Below are positions 1 through 5,107 of a DNA stretch of 5,107 nt, piece after piece. Source of the DNA: Acidobacteriaceae bacterium (GTDB taxonomy: Bacteria; Acidobacteriota; Terriglobia; Terriglobales; Acidobacteriaceae); NCBI GenBank assembly GCA_003140785.1, contig PLKY01000166.1, positions 3,180 through 8,286 of the forward strand. Reading direction: 5' to 3'. The position numbers were made by a program, and so were the translations under genes. Under the pieces are notes generated by a model. The model ran no database searches. It worked only from the letters and a program-made list of their open reading frames with translations, and was not told where the DNA came from. Each line of letters opens with the position of its first letter. Positions within the stretch are counted from its first letter, which is position 1.

Positions 1-658
1 GGCCGCGGACGATGGCATCGAGTTCGCCGGAAGTCATCCAGGGATGTTCCTCGGGCGTATCGCGCGCGGCCAGGTACCATACCGTGCCCGATAGCAGACC
101 AACGACGGCGCAGAACCAGAAAGAAGCGCGCCACCCAAAATGCAGAATGATTGCAGTGAGCAACGGCGGAGTGAGTCCCGACCCTATCCCGACGCCGCCG
201 AAAATAATGCCGTTCGCCTTGCCGCGTTCCACCATCGGAAACCAGCGTTCAACAAACTGGTTTGCCGCCGGGTACATGATCGCCTCTCCGGCCCCAAGTG
301 CGATGCGGACCAGAACCAGGACCAGCAGAGCGCCGCGCATCCCGGAGGGAACCAGAGCGGTCAGAGCCGTGAAGACTCCCCACCAGATCACGCTGAACGC
401 CAGCAAGCGCCGCGGGCCAAAACGCCGCGCAAGAACTCCGCCGGGTATTTGAAAGGAGGCATAGCCGATGAGGAATGCGCTGAATACCCAACCCAGTCGA
501 GCATTGTCGATCTTGAATTCAGAACCGATCTGGACACCGGCAATCGAAATATTGGTGCGATCGAGGAATGCGACGGCGCTCAGGACCAGGAGCCACAGCA
601 CCAGCAGGTAGCGTACAGGCGGCCCGCTCCCATGCTTTCTGGCCGGAGATCTAATCAT
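1..658 (-). CDS. MFS transporter, anion:cation symporter type (5' part only)
   Basis: Predicted inner-membrane permease for an organic anion such as a hexuronate, aldonate or aldarate. The frame is open from ATG at 658 to the window edge and gives 219 residues, about the first half of a usual protein of some 430, with roughly six hydrophobic segments. Seen directly: the first helix (about 17-32) followed by LDRTNISIA (32-40), the Asp-Arg signature of the GudP/ExuT/DgoT-like branch; the MFS motif A loop GGVLARRFGPRR (73-84); RIALGAGEA (118-126) and ERWFPMVERG (137-146), typical of this branch; and HFGWRASFW (173-181) before helix 6. No other in-frame ATG or GTG start lies close upstream, and the ribosome binding site is weak (GGA about 11 nt upstream). 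It is the third gene of the leftward cluster, 112 nt after the RraA-like gene. Substrate is inferred from neighbours, not read from residues. Confidence 0.9.
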   Translation of the reverse strand, partial: MIRSPARKHGSGPPVRYLLVLWLLVLSAVAFLDRTNISIAGVQIGSEFKIDNARLGWVFSAFLIGYASFQIPGGVLARRFGPRRLLAFSVIWWGVFTALTALVPSGMRGALLVLVLVRIALGAGEAIMYPAANQFVERWFPMVERGKANGIIFGGVGIGSGLTPPLLTAIILHFGWRASFWFCAVVGLLSGTVWYLAARDTPEEHPWMTSGELDAIVRG

Positions 659-689
659 CTTTTCAATTCCGTTGACATTCCTTCCGAGG

Positions 690-739
690 CCCACGGTCAT
701 GAAATCTCAGACCTGCCTGTGATGCGGTCATGCCGTGGG
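690..739. repeat. Inverted repeat between RraA-like and MFS genes
   Basis: CCCACGG at 690-696 is matched by CCGTGGG at 733-739, a 7-bp GC-rich stem enclosing 36 nt. GGTCATG also occurs twice inside it as a direct repeat. It lies in the 112-nt gap before the transporter gene and could be an intercistronic stem-loop that tunes relative expression. No T-run follows it on the minus strand, so a classical terminator is not indicated. The loop is long and chance is possible. Confidence 0.25.
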
Positions 740-770
740 TTGCGTTGGGTTCAGGTTCGGCGGTCAGGGC

Positions 771-1709
771 TCAATCCTCCGTGCGCGCCCTTGCCTCGGC
801 CAACATCGTGTCGAATTCACTGCGCGGCATTCTCAGCTTGTCGGGATGGGCGTCGATCCACTTGGCAAAGCCGTCATACTTCTTTCGATTCCATCCCCCT
901 TCGAACTCTGCGCCGTTCCTGCCTTCGCGGTTCAGTTCGAAGTTGTAGTCGTCCTTGAGCCCGGTGAATTCAGCCGAGCCGATCGCCTTTTCGGCAAGGA
1001 TTGCGGGAACGAAAAGAACTCCTTCTGTCTTGGCCAAAACAAGGTCCCCCGGCAACACCACGGCCCGTCCAATGCGAATCGGGGCATTGATCGAGGTCAA
1101 CTCCATCTGCGCCCAGGCGGAGGGATCGTAGCCGCGATAGAAGCCGTTGAAGTCGGGAATTTCCCGGTTTTCCTCCTGGTCGCGTATGCCGGCGTCGAAC
1201 ACGAATCCCGTATGCGTGTGCGCGGCGATCCCGTTACCCAGATTGGAACCGATCAAGGTGCCTTCAACGATCTTGCCAAAGCCATCGGCGACGTAGACGT
1301 CCCCGATTTGCAGTTCATTGATGGGCCACATATTGGTTCCACCCACCCGTCCCTCGGCTTTGCCCTCGGTGGCGATGGCTTTGGCCATGTCCGGCCGCAG
1401 CGGCATATATTGCGCCGTGAGGGCGCGGCCGGCAAATGGCTTTTCAATGTGAAGAGCCTGCCAGCCTGCTTCGAACTGATTCTGATAGCCCTGCGCGCGC
1501 AAAAAGTCCCAGATGTCTTCGATGGACATATCCACTGCCCGCTTGAGCAATGCGTCCGGTAACTTCGGCCGGCCATCGGGGAACCGATCGCCCTTCCAAT
1601 CCGAGGTGTAAAAGAGCACCTGGTCGCGTGTCATCTTCACCTGGCTCATTGCCGGGAAAACCCCCACAAGCGCGAAGGCCAACAGGGTGGTTCCAATCAC
1701 ATGTCTCAT
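771..1709 (-). CDS. Exported RraA/HMG-aldolase-like protein (312 aa)
   Basis: Member of the RraA-like fold, which includes class II 4-hydroxy-4-methyl-2-oxoglutarate/oxaloacetate aldolases and the RNase E regulator RraA. The likely role here is lyase or decarboxylase action on a 2-keto acid, inferred from the neighbouring dehydratase and sugar-acid permease. Residues 1-22 form a Sec-type signal (MRH, hydrophobic core, possible cleavage after PAMS), so it should act in the periplasm or outside. Family motifs seen: ELQIGDVYVADGFGK (132-146), GSNLG (154-158), FDAGIRD (171-177), and PGDLVLAKTEGVLFVP (220-235). The active-site D-X20-R-D pattern is S155-X20-R176-D177, so the first acid is Ser. At 312 aa it is longer than RraA (about 160) or HMG aldolase (about 220), with extra N- and C-terminal parts. 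A start 12 nt upstream (1721) is possible, but GGAG sits 6 nt before the ATG at 1709 and the shorter form has the better signal peptide. It begins 45 nt after the dehydratase-like gene, probably in one operon. Confidence 0.85.
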   Translation of the reverse strand: MRHVIGTTLLAFALVGVFPAMSQVKMTRDQVLFYTSDWKGDRFPDGRPKLPDALLKRAVDMSIEDIWDFLRAQGYQNQFEAGWQALHIEKPFAGRALTAQYMPLRPDMAKAIATEGKAEGRVGGTNMWPINELQIGDVYVADGFGKIVEGTLIGSNLGNGIAAHTHTGFVFDAGIRDQEENREIPDFNGFYRGYDPSAWAQMELTSINAPIRIGRAVVLPGDLVLAKTEGVLFVPAILAEKAIGSAEFTGLKDDYNFELNREGRNGAEFEGGWNRKKYDGFAKWIDAHPDKLRMPRSEFDTMLAEARARTED

Positions 1710-1715
1710 GCAATT

Positions 1716-1719
1716 CTCC
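1716..1719 (-). promoter_or_regulatory. Ribosome binding site deciding the RraA-like start
   Basis: GGAG on the minus strand, 6 nt before the ATG at 1709. It overlaps the alternative upstream ATG at 1721, which has no comparable site. It therefore supports the shorter protein starting MRHVIG. Confidence 0.65.
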
Positions 1720-1754
1720 ATATTGCGGTCAGTTCTCTCTGCCAGTCCTGGCCG

Positions 1755-3089
1755 TTACTGCTTGATCAAGGTACCGTCCCGCAGCCGTATCTCTCCCCAG
1801 CCGCCATTCAATGGGCTGGCCGTAAATGGCGATTTGGCCGCTTCTTTCTCATCAACCTCAATTCCCCACCCAGGCTTCTCACTCACCCACAGATATCCGT
1901 CTTTCATCTCCGGACATCCTTGAAAAATCGCCTGCGTCCGCTCATTGAAAGGTGAGTACTCCTGAATGCCGAAGTTATAGCTGACCAGATCTAACGTGAC
2001 GTTCGCCATATGTCCAACCGGTGAAACATCGCCGGGACCGTGCCATGCTGTTTTCACGCCAAACTGCTCGGCGAGGATTGCAATCTTGCGCGCCGGACTG
2101 AATCCGCCCACCTGCGACAGATGCACGCGGATATAGTCGATCAGCCGTCCTTCGATCAGCGGCTGCCATTCATGCGGATTGTTAAAGAGTTCGCCCATCG
2201 CGATAGGTGTGGCGCAATTCTGCCGAATCTGCCGGAAGTAATCCAGATCTTCCGGTGAAAGCGGATCTTCAAGGAAAAACATTCGATACTCCTCGGCTTC
2301 CTTGCAAAACTGCACTGCCTCGTTGGGCGTCAGGCGCTCATGCATGTCATGAAGCAGTTCGATATCTTCGCCCAATTCGCGGCGGCAGAATTCAAGCAGC
2401 TTCAAATTGCGGCGCATGGCGTAGGCAGGCTCGAACACAGGCTTATCGTGGAGCGCCATCGGCCGTTTGTCACTCGTATGAGCCGCGCCGTAGCCCGCCA
2501 TTCCGGGAAGCTCCACCTGAACGCGCACGTTGCGAAAGCCCTGTTCGATGTACTTCTTTGCGCTTTCGACCACATCCTGAAACTCGGCACCGCTGGCGTG
2601 GGTGTAGCAATCGACGGCTTCGCGACATTTTCCGCCAGCGAGTTGATAGACGGGCATTCCGGTTTGCCGGCCCTTGATATCCCAGAGTGCCTGATCGATG
2701 CCGCTGAGGGCGTTGTTCAGCACCGGGCCATTCTTCCAATAAGAGCTGTCGTAGCAGGACTGCCAGATGTCTTCGATACGGTCGGTTGGCTTATTCAGCA
2801 GGAAAGGCCTGAGATAATTTTCGACGGCGGGCTTGACCAGATCCGCCCTCTGCGTAAATGTGGCGCAACCGTAGCCATAGAGCCCAGCCTGATCCGTGGT
2901 GATCTTGACCACCGTCAGGCGCACGCCGGCGGGCTGGCATTCAATTACGCTGATATCTTTGATCCGCGGCTGCGGGGTTCCCCGCAGCGCGCGCGCAACC
3001 TGTTCCTGTGCTTCCACGCAGCGGGGAGCAAGGGCGAACATTCCCGACCCTGCGATGGTCTTCAAAAAATCACGCCGCTGTGAATACAT
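1755..3089 (-). CDS. Tat-exported mannonate dehydratase-like enolase-superfamily protein
   Basis: Enolase-superfamily protein of the mandelate racemase/muconate lactonizing group, closest in motifs to D-mannonate/D-gluconate dehydratases (ManD, RspA-like), which convert a sugar acid to a 2-keto-3-deoxy acid with Mg2+. The N-terminus QRRDFLKT (4-11) with a hydrophobic stretch to about 21 and VEA before Gln28 is a twin-arginine signal, so the folded enzyme is probably exported. The capping domain spans about 41-155. In the barrel: R189 in VRVQ and Y200 in AGYG (matching the Arg147/Tyr159 pair of the Novosphingobium ManD), D248 and H250 in LLHDMHER, E274 in FFLEDP, E300 in AMGELF as the third metal ligand, and HGPGDVSPVGH (350-360). 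All expected catalytic positions are present. The mature length of about 417 fits the family (about 400). A strong ribosome binding site precedes the ATG. It is first in the leftward cluster. The exact substrate cannot be told, since many ManD-like proteins have low or no mannonate activity. Confidence 0.9.
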   Translation of the reverse strand: MYSQRRDFLKTIAGSGMFALAPRCVEAQEQVARALRGTPQPRIKDISVIECQPAGVRLTVVKITTDQAGLYGYGCATFTQRADLVKPAVENYLRPFLLNKPTDRIEDIWQSCYDSSYWKNGPVLNNALSGIDQALWDIKGRQTGMPVYQLAGGKCREAVDCYTHASGAEFQDVVESAKKYIEQGFRNVRVQVELPGMAGYGAAHTSDKRPMALHDKPVFEPAYAMRRNLKLLEFCRRELGEDIELLHDMHERLTPNEAVQFCKEAEEYRMFFLEDPLSPEDLDYFRQIRQNCATPIAMGELFNNPHEWQPLIEGRLIDYIRVHLSQVGGFSPARKIAILAEQFGVKTAWHGPGDVSPVGHMANVTLDLVSYNFGIQEYSPFNERTQAIFQGCPEMKDGYLWVSEKPGWGIEVDEKEAAKSPFTASPLNGGWGEIRLRDGTLIKQ

Positions 3090-3096
3090 TTCTCAG

Positions 3097-3103
3097 TCCT
3101 CCC
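3097..3103 (-). promoter_or_regulatory. Strong ribosome binding site of the dehydratase-like gene
   Basis: GGGAGGA on the minus strand, 7 nt before the ATG at 3089. It is a near-ideal Shine-Dalgarno sequence and much stronger than that of the transporter gene further down the cluster. Confidence 0.75.
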
Positions 3104-3263
3104 GCAATTCACCTGCAACCTCGTCGGACATCAGCCAAAGAACTGAATCCAGGCAGAGTCTAAATTCAGCTTTCAAGGCGACGAGCCAGTTTACCCTTCC
3201 ATTACTCTTTTTTTGGGGACCAGTACGGTTTCGAGGCAAATATCCGTAAAACGGTCACATTCC

Positions 3264-3279
3264 GGATTGCCCACAATCC
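3264..3279. repeat. Perfect inverted repeat, possible operator
   Basis: GGATTG and CAATCC are perfectly complementary 6-bp arms separated by CCCA. The position, centrally placed between divergent genes and about 60 nt before the dioxygenase start, suits a dimeric regulator site. No regulator gene is present in the window to pair with it, and the sequence matches no operator that I recognise. A transcribed hairpin in a 5' leader is the alternative. Confidence 0.4.
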
Positions 3280-3286
3280 TCTCGGA

Positions 3287-3301
3287 ACCCGGCGTGCGGG
3301 T
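3287..3301. repeat. Short GC-rich inverted repeat
   Basis: ACCCG and CGGGT flank the 5-nt loop GCGTG, 8 nt after the preceding inverted repeat. On the plus strand it would form a small hairpin upstream of the dioxygenase gene. With only 5-bp arms it could be chance. Confidence 0.25.
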
Positions 3302-3336
3302 CGTCGTGAGCAATTGTTCGCTAGTAAGATGAGAAC

Positions 3337-4056
3337 GTGCTCGTCGCTGATGCGCTTCGCAACGAAATCCAAAACAATGGCTTTGCAATCTGCGAGGGCG
3401 TTCTGCCTCCAGAAGAAATAGCCGGGCTGCTGGATGCTCTGGGCAGAATTGGCGAGTTTGGCTCTTTGCAGAAACGCGGTGCAACCTTCGCCATTCGCAA
3501 CCTTCTAGACACATCATTGGAAGTACGTGAACTTGCCAAATCAGATGTGGTTCGCAGGCTAGTTGAGGCCGTTCTCGGTCCCGAGTCCTTCGCGGTACGA
3601 GGCATTCTCTTCGACAAAATACCTGACGCCAACTGGAAAGTCCCTTGGCACCAGGATGTCACAATCGCCGTTCATGAGAAAGTTGAGGCAGAGGGCTTCG
3701 GACCTTGGTCCATCAAGGCCGATGTCCTGCATGTTCAGCCTCCCGCTTTTGTCCTCGAACACATGATCTCGGTTCGATTCCATTTGGACCCCTGCGGTGA
3801 AGACAACGGTGCATTGAGAGTGATCCCCGGATCGCACTTGCAGGGTCGAATCCCAGATGAAGAGATCGCCAGAATCCGAGAAGAAGTTCCAGAACGAATC
3901 TGCGCGGTGAGAGCCGGAGGAGCGTTACTGATGCGACCGTTATTACTTCACGCATCGTCTCCGTCTCGCGTACCGGGCCATCGCCGAGTCGTCCATATCG
4001 ACTTCGCTGCCGTCGAGCTTCCGAATGGCATGCGATGGTTCTCTGAGAAATCGTAG
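3337..4056 (+). CDS. PhyH-family Fe(II)/2-oxoglutarate dioxygenase (239 aa)
   Basis: Predicted cytoplasmic non-heme iron oxygenase of the phytanoyl-CoA dioxygenase type, which hydroxylates a small or carrier-bound substrate using 2-oxoglutarate and O2. The iron triad is visible: H105 and D107 in WHQD (104-107), and H205 in LLLHASS (202-208), followed by R216/R217 in GHRRVVHIDF, the 2-oxoglutarate-anchoring arginine region. Other family marks are NGFAICEGVL (14-23) near the N-terminus and GALRVIPGSH (158-167). Because the HxD motif is intact, it should be a hydroxylase-type enzyme rather than a halogenase, in which the Asp is replaced. No signal peptide is seen. The start is GTG: an in-frame TAA at 3325 excludes anything longer, and no clear Shine-Dalgarno is present. 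The length (239) is slightly short but complete. The next gene begins 5 nt after its stop, so the two are probably co-translated. The substrate is unknown. Confidence 0.88.
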   Translation: MLVADALRNEIQNNGFAICEGVLPPEEIAGLLDALGRIGEFGSLQKRGATFAIRNLLDTSLEVRELAKSDVVRRLVEAVLGPESFAVRGILFDKIPDANWKVPWHQDVTIAVHEKVEAEGFGPWSIKADVLHVQPPAFVLEHMISVRFHLDPCGEDNGALRVIPGSHLQGRIPDEEIARIREEVPERICAVRAGGALLMRPLLLHASSPSRVPGHRRVVHIDFAAVELPNGMRWFSEKS

Positions 4057-4061
4057 ACTTT

Positions 4062-4391
4062 ATGGGCCTAGAGAATATAGAGATCGTCCTGCGTACCGAG
4101 GAGACCTTCAATATCAATCTTCCTGATGATGAGTGCAGCAAGGTCGTCACAGTCGGAGACCTGTATCGTCTGGTGTTGAGCAAGCTCGAATTGCCTTACG
4201 TGCAGGCAAAAGAAGTCGAAGCCGAAACGCATGGTAGAGATCGCTCGCATCTGAGAATGCCGAGCCTATCTTCATGGTCTCCGCCCGACGTGTGGCTGCC
4301 CCTCAAGGGCATTATTGTGGATCAGCTTCAGGTCAAAGAGGAGGATGTAAAGGAGGAAGCTGCATTTATGCATGATCTCGGTTGTGACTAG
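4062..4391 (+). CDS. Acyl-carrier-protein-like protein with swapped halves, no carrier serine
   Basis: This small acidic protein (109 aa) resembles acyl carrier protein in permuted order. Residues 2-42 (GLENIEIVL, EETFNINLPDDE, VVTVGDLYRLV) match helices II-IV of an ACP; residues 43-76 form a Pro/Ser-rich linker; residues 77-109 (LKGIIVDQLQVKEEDV, then AFMHDLGCD) match helix I and the loop before the DSL motif. The stop codon falls exactly where the phosphopantetheine serine would come. In a gapless alignment with E. coli AcpP, Ser36 falls on Gly2; if GLEN is instead read as GLDS, the serine is Asn5. Either way the attachment serine is absent. The frame after TAG is not ACP-like, so it is not a simple nonsense-truncated ACP. 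It starts 5 nt after the dioxygenase stop, without a clear Shine-Dalgarno, so translational coupling is likely. It may be a docking or structural partner rather than a carrier. I vaguely recall other bacterial ACP-annotated proteins starting MGLD, unverified. Confidence 0.75.
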   Translation: MGLENIEIVLRTEETFNINLPDDECSKVVTVGDLYRLVLSKLELPYVQAKEVEAETHGRDRSHLRMPSLSSWSPPDVWLPLKGIIVDQLQVKEEDVKEEAAFMHDLGCD

Positions 4392-4392
4392 C

Positions 4393-4429
4393 CAACTCCG
4401 ATCCGTGGACCGCGAGTTGCACCATTTTT
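4393..4429 (+). terminator. Weak terminator-like hairpin after the ACP-like gene
   Basis: CAACTC (4393-4398) can pair with GAGTTG (4414-4419) around a 15-nt loop, and TTTTT follows at 4425-4429 after a 5-nt gap. A longer-range pair, GTGGAC (4405-4410) with GTCCAC (4445-4450), overlaps it. The stem is short and the T-run is displaced, so this is only a candidate for ending the plus-strand unit. The remaining sequence of the 106-nt convergent gap (4392-4497) shows no gene. Confidence 0.25.
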
Positions 4430-4497
4430 GGTAAGGGAAGGGTAGTCCACCATCTAGGCTGAACATTGGTCCGCTTCAACCACAGTGCTGGTCACTA

Positions 4498-5028
4498 TCA
4501 CTGCGGCATCTTCAGCGTCTCAATCGGCTTGGCCAGCGCATACTTGCCCAACGCCAGCACGTTCGCCTTGGGCGCGCCCTGGTTTAGAAGCATGAAAATG
4601 AAGGAGACGATCTTCCCCTTCGCCACAAAAACCAGCGCCTGCTTTGTGTAGTTCAACTGGTAACCCGCGACATTCTGGTCGTGGTTTTCAGAGTAGTAGG
4701 CTTTGTCGCCGAGTCCGGGGACAAGTGTGCTGCCATAGGGAAGCTGGGTGAACTGCTGGTCCTGCATGGTCTTGTAGATTCCTGTGTAATCGGAAGTATC
4801 GGCCTTGATCCAGATCGGTCCCGCGGCCTTGCCTTTGTAGTCGCACCCGTTACCGCCCTCGGTGTTTGGCATGGCGGTGAGCGGTGTTGTGATGCCAAGT
4901 GTGGACTGCACCACGGACGCAGGCACAAGATCGCACAGGCTCTGCGCATGCATGGGAATTGCCGTGACGACGCAAGTGACAAGGATGGCGGCCAGTCGCG
5001 AAACGGCCAAGGTGAGATTCATTCGCAT
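4498..5028 (-). CDS. Secreted protein of unknown function, two-cysteine (176 aa)
   Basis: I do not recognise a characterised homologue. Residues 1-28 are a clear Sec signal (MRMNLTLAVSR, hydrophobic core 12-24, probable cleavage after MHA), so the product is exported. The mature part has just two cysteines, C32 in LCDLVPASVV and C62 in GNGCDYKG, probably a disulfide. The pattern of a Cys-Asp-Leu-(Ile/Val/Leu)-Pro start, a second Cys followed by an aromatic strand, and later VPGLGDKAYY (103-112) is like small secreted or lipoprotein families of the DUF3558-like kind; that assignment is a motif-level guess. There is no lipobox, so it is soluble rather than lipid-anchored. AGGAG lies 7 nt before the ATG, a strong ribosome binding site. 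It is transcribed convergently to the ACP-like gene and appears to be a single-gene unit with its promoter in 5029-5107 or beyond. Confidence 0.8.
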   Translation of the reverse strand: MRMNLTLAVSRLAAILVTCVVTAIPMHAQSLCDLVPASVVQSTLGITTPLTAMPNTEGGNGCDYKGKAAGPIWIKADTSDYTGIYKTMQDQQFTQLPYGSTLVPGLGDKAYYSENHDQNVAGYQLNYTKQALVFVAKGKIVSFIFMLLNQGAPKANVLALGKYALAKPIETLKMPQ

Positions 5029-5035
5029 AGGGACT

Positions 5036-5040
5036 CTCCT
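5036..5040 (-). promoter_or_regulatory. Ribosome binding site of the secreted-protein gene
   Basis: AGGAG on the minus strand, with GGAG ending 7 nt before the ATG at 5028. It fixes the start at MRMN rather than the methionine two codons later. Confidence 0.7.
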
Positions 5041-5072
5041 GACGCTTCGGACTTTTTGAATTTGATTCGCCC

Positions 5073-5104
5073 GGTTCCGGAAATCGTATCATGCATGCGG
5101 AACC
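5073..5104. repeat. Inverted repeat upstream of the secreted-protein gene
   Basis: GGTTCCG (5073-5079) and CGGAACC (5098-5104) are perfect 7-bp arms around an 18-nt spacer. The left arm overlaps the palindrome TTCCGGAA (5075-5082), and the spacer contains ATGCAT. It sits 45-76 nt before the start codon at 5028, where a promoter or operator would be expected. It might instead be the end hairpin of a gene beyond the window. No confident -35/-10 pair was found. Confidence 0.3.
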
Positions 5105-5107
5105 CTA

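Larger units (their letters stand above)
3090..3336. promoter_or_regulatory. Divergent intergenic region between sugar-acid cluster and dioxygenase
   Basis: This 247-nt gap separates two oppositely transcribed units, so promoters for both should lie here. No gene is supported inside it. Visible structure: a run of seven to eight T near 3207-3214; CCGT-AAA-ACGG at 3244-3254; a perfect GGATTG-CCCA-CAATCC repeat at 3264-3279; and ACCCG-GCGTG-CGGGT at 3287-3301. TAAGAT at 3325-3330 resembles a -10 box and lies just before the GTG start of the dioxygenase, which would make that message nearly leaderless, but no good -35 box is seen at the right distance. I could not assign a convincing sigma-70 promoter in either direction. 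Confidence 0.45.

Noticed and set aside
140..958. Plus-strand open frame of 272 codons across the MFS gene, the gap and the RraA-like 3' end
   Set aside because: It crosses two real minus-strand genes and their spacer, and the translation is low-complexity, rich in Arg, Pro and Gln, without any domain.
735..1562. Plus-strand open frame of 275 codons opposite the RraA-like gene
   Set aside because: It is antisense to a protein with a signal peptide and clear family motifs, shows no recognisable domain itself, and is explained by GC-rich codon bias on the opposite strand.
1741..1752. GCCAG-TC-CTGGC palindrome just after the dehydratase-like stop codon
   Set aside because: The 2-nt spacer is too small for a stable hairpin, no T-run follows, and the next gene starts 45 nt away, so a terminator is not supported.
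2340..3083. Plus-strand open frame of 247 codons opposite the dehydratase-like gene
   Set aside because: It is a shadow of the enolase-superfamily gene, whose catalytic residues are all in place, and the antisense translation shows no motif.
3713..4183. Minus-strand open frame of 156 codons opposite the dioxygenase and ACP-like genes
   Set aside because: It is antisense to two recognisable plus-strand proteins and has no family signature.
4389..4442. Idea that the TAG at 4389 is a nonsense mutation truncating a normal tandem ACP
   Set aside because: The frame after the stop (PTPIRGPRV...) does not resemble ACP helix II, and the matching helix II-IV segment is already at the N-terminus, so a permuted arrangement explains the sequence better.
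1..5107. Search for CRISPR arrays, tRNA or rRNA genes, insertion sequences and attachment sites
   Set aside because: No regularly spaced repeats, cloverleaf-like sequence, transposase or integrase coding, or terminal inverted repeats were seen by eye on either strand.

Overview
The window looks like chromosomal DNA from a soil-type, Gram-negative, moderately GC-rich bacterium. The gene content (an exported mannonate-dehydratase-like enolase, an exported long RraA-like protein, an ACS-family sugar-acid transporter and a small secreted protein with two cysteines) reminds me most of Acidobacteriota. This is an inference from gene style only; no rRNA or other phylogenetic marker is present.

Layout. 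(1) Positions 1-3089, minus strand: a three-gene cluster transcribed leftward. Its order is a Tat-signal enolase-superfamily protein of the mannonate dehydratase type (1755-3089), a Sec-signal RraA/HMG-aldolase-like protein (771-1709) and an MFS transporter of the anion:cation symporter type (1-658, cut by the window edge). (2) Positions 3090-3336: a divergent intergenic region with two short inverted repeats, probably holding promoters for both directions. (3) Positions 3337-4391, plus strand: a PhyH-type Fe(II)/2-oxoglutarate dioxygenase with a GTG start, followed after 5 nt by a 109-residue acyl-carrier-protein-like gene. (4) Positions 4392-4497: a convergent gap with only weak hairpins. 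(5) Positions 4498-5028, minus strand: a secreted protein of unknown function with its own strong ribosome binding site.

How they may work together. The minus-strand cluster reads as sugar-acid (aldonate/uronate-type) dissimilation. Dehydration gives a 2-keto-3-deoxy acid, an RraA-like lyase or decarboxylase may follow, and an MFS permease imports the substrate or product. Both enzymes carry export signals, so the chemistry may happen outside the cytoplasm, before uptake. The plus-strand pair is the least ordinary part. The small protein is an ACP whose halves are swapped: helices II-IV come first, then a linker, then helix I and the loop, ending exactly where the phosphopantetheine serine should follow. 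No serine is present at that site at either end. It is coupled to a dioxygenase with an intact iron-binding triad.
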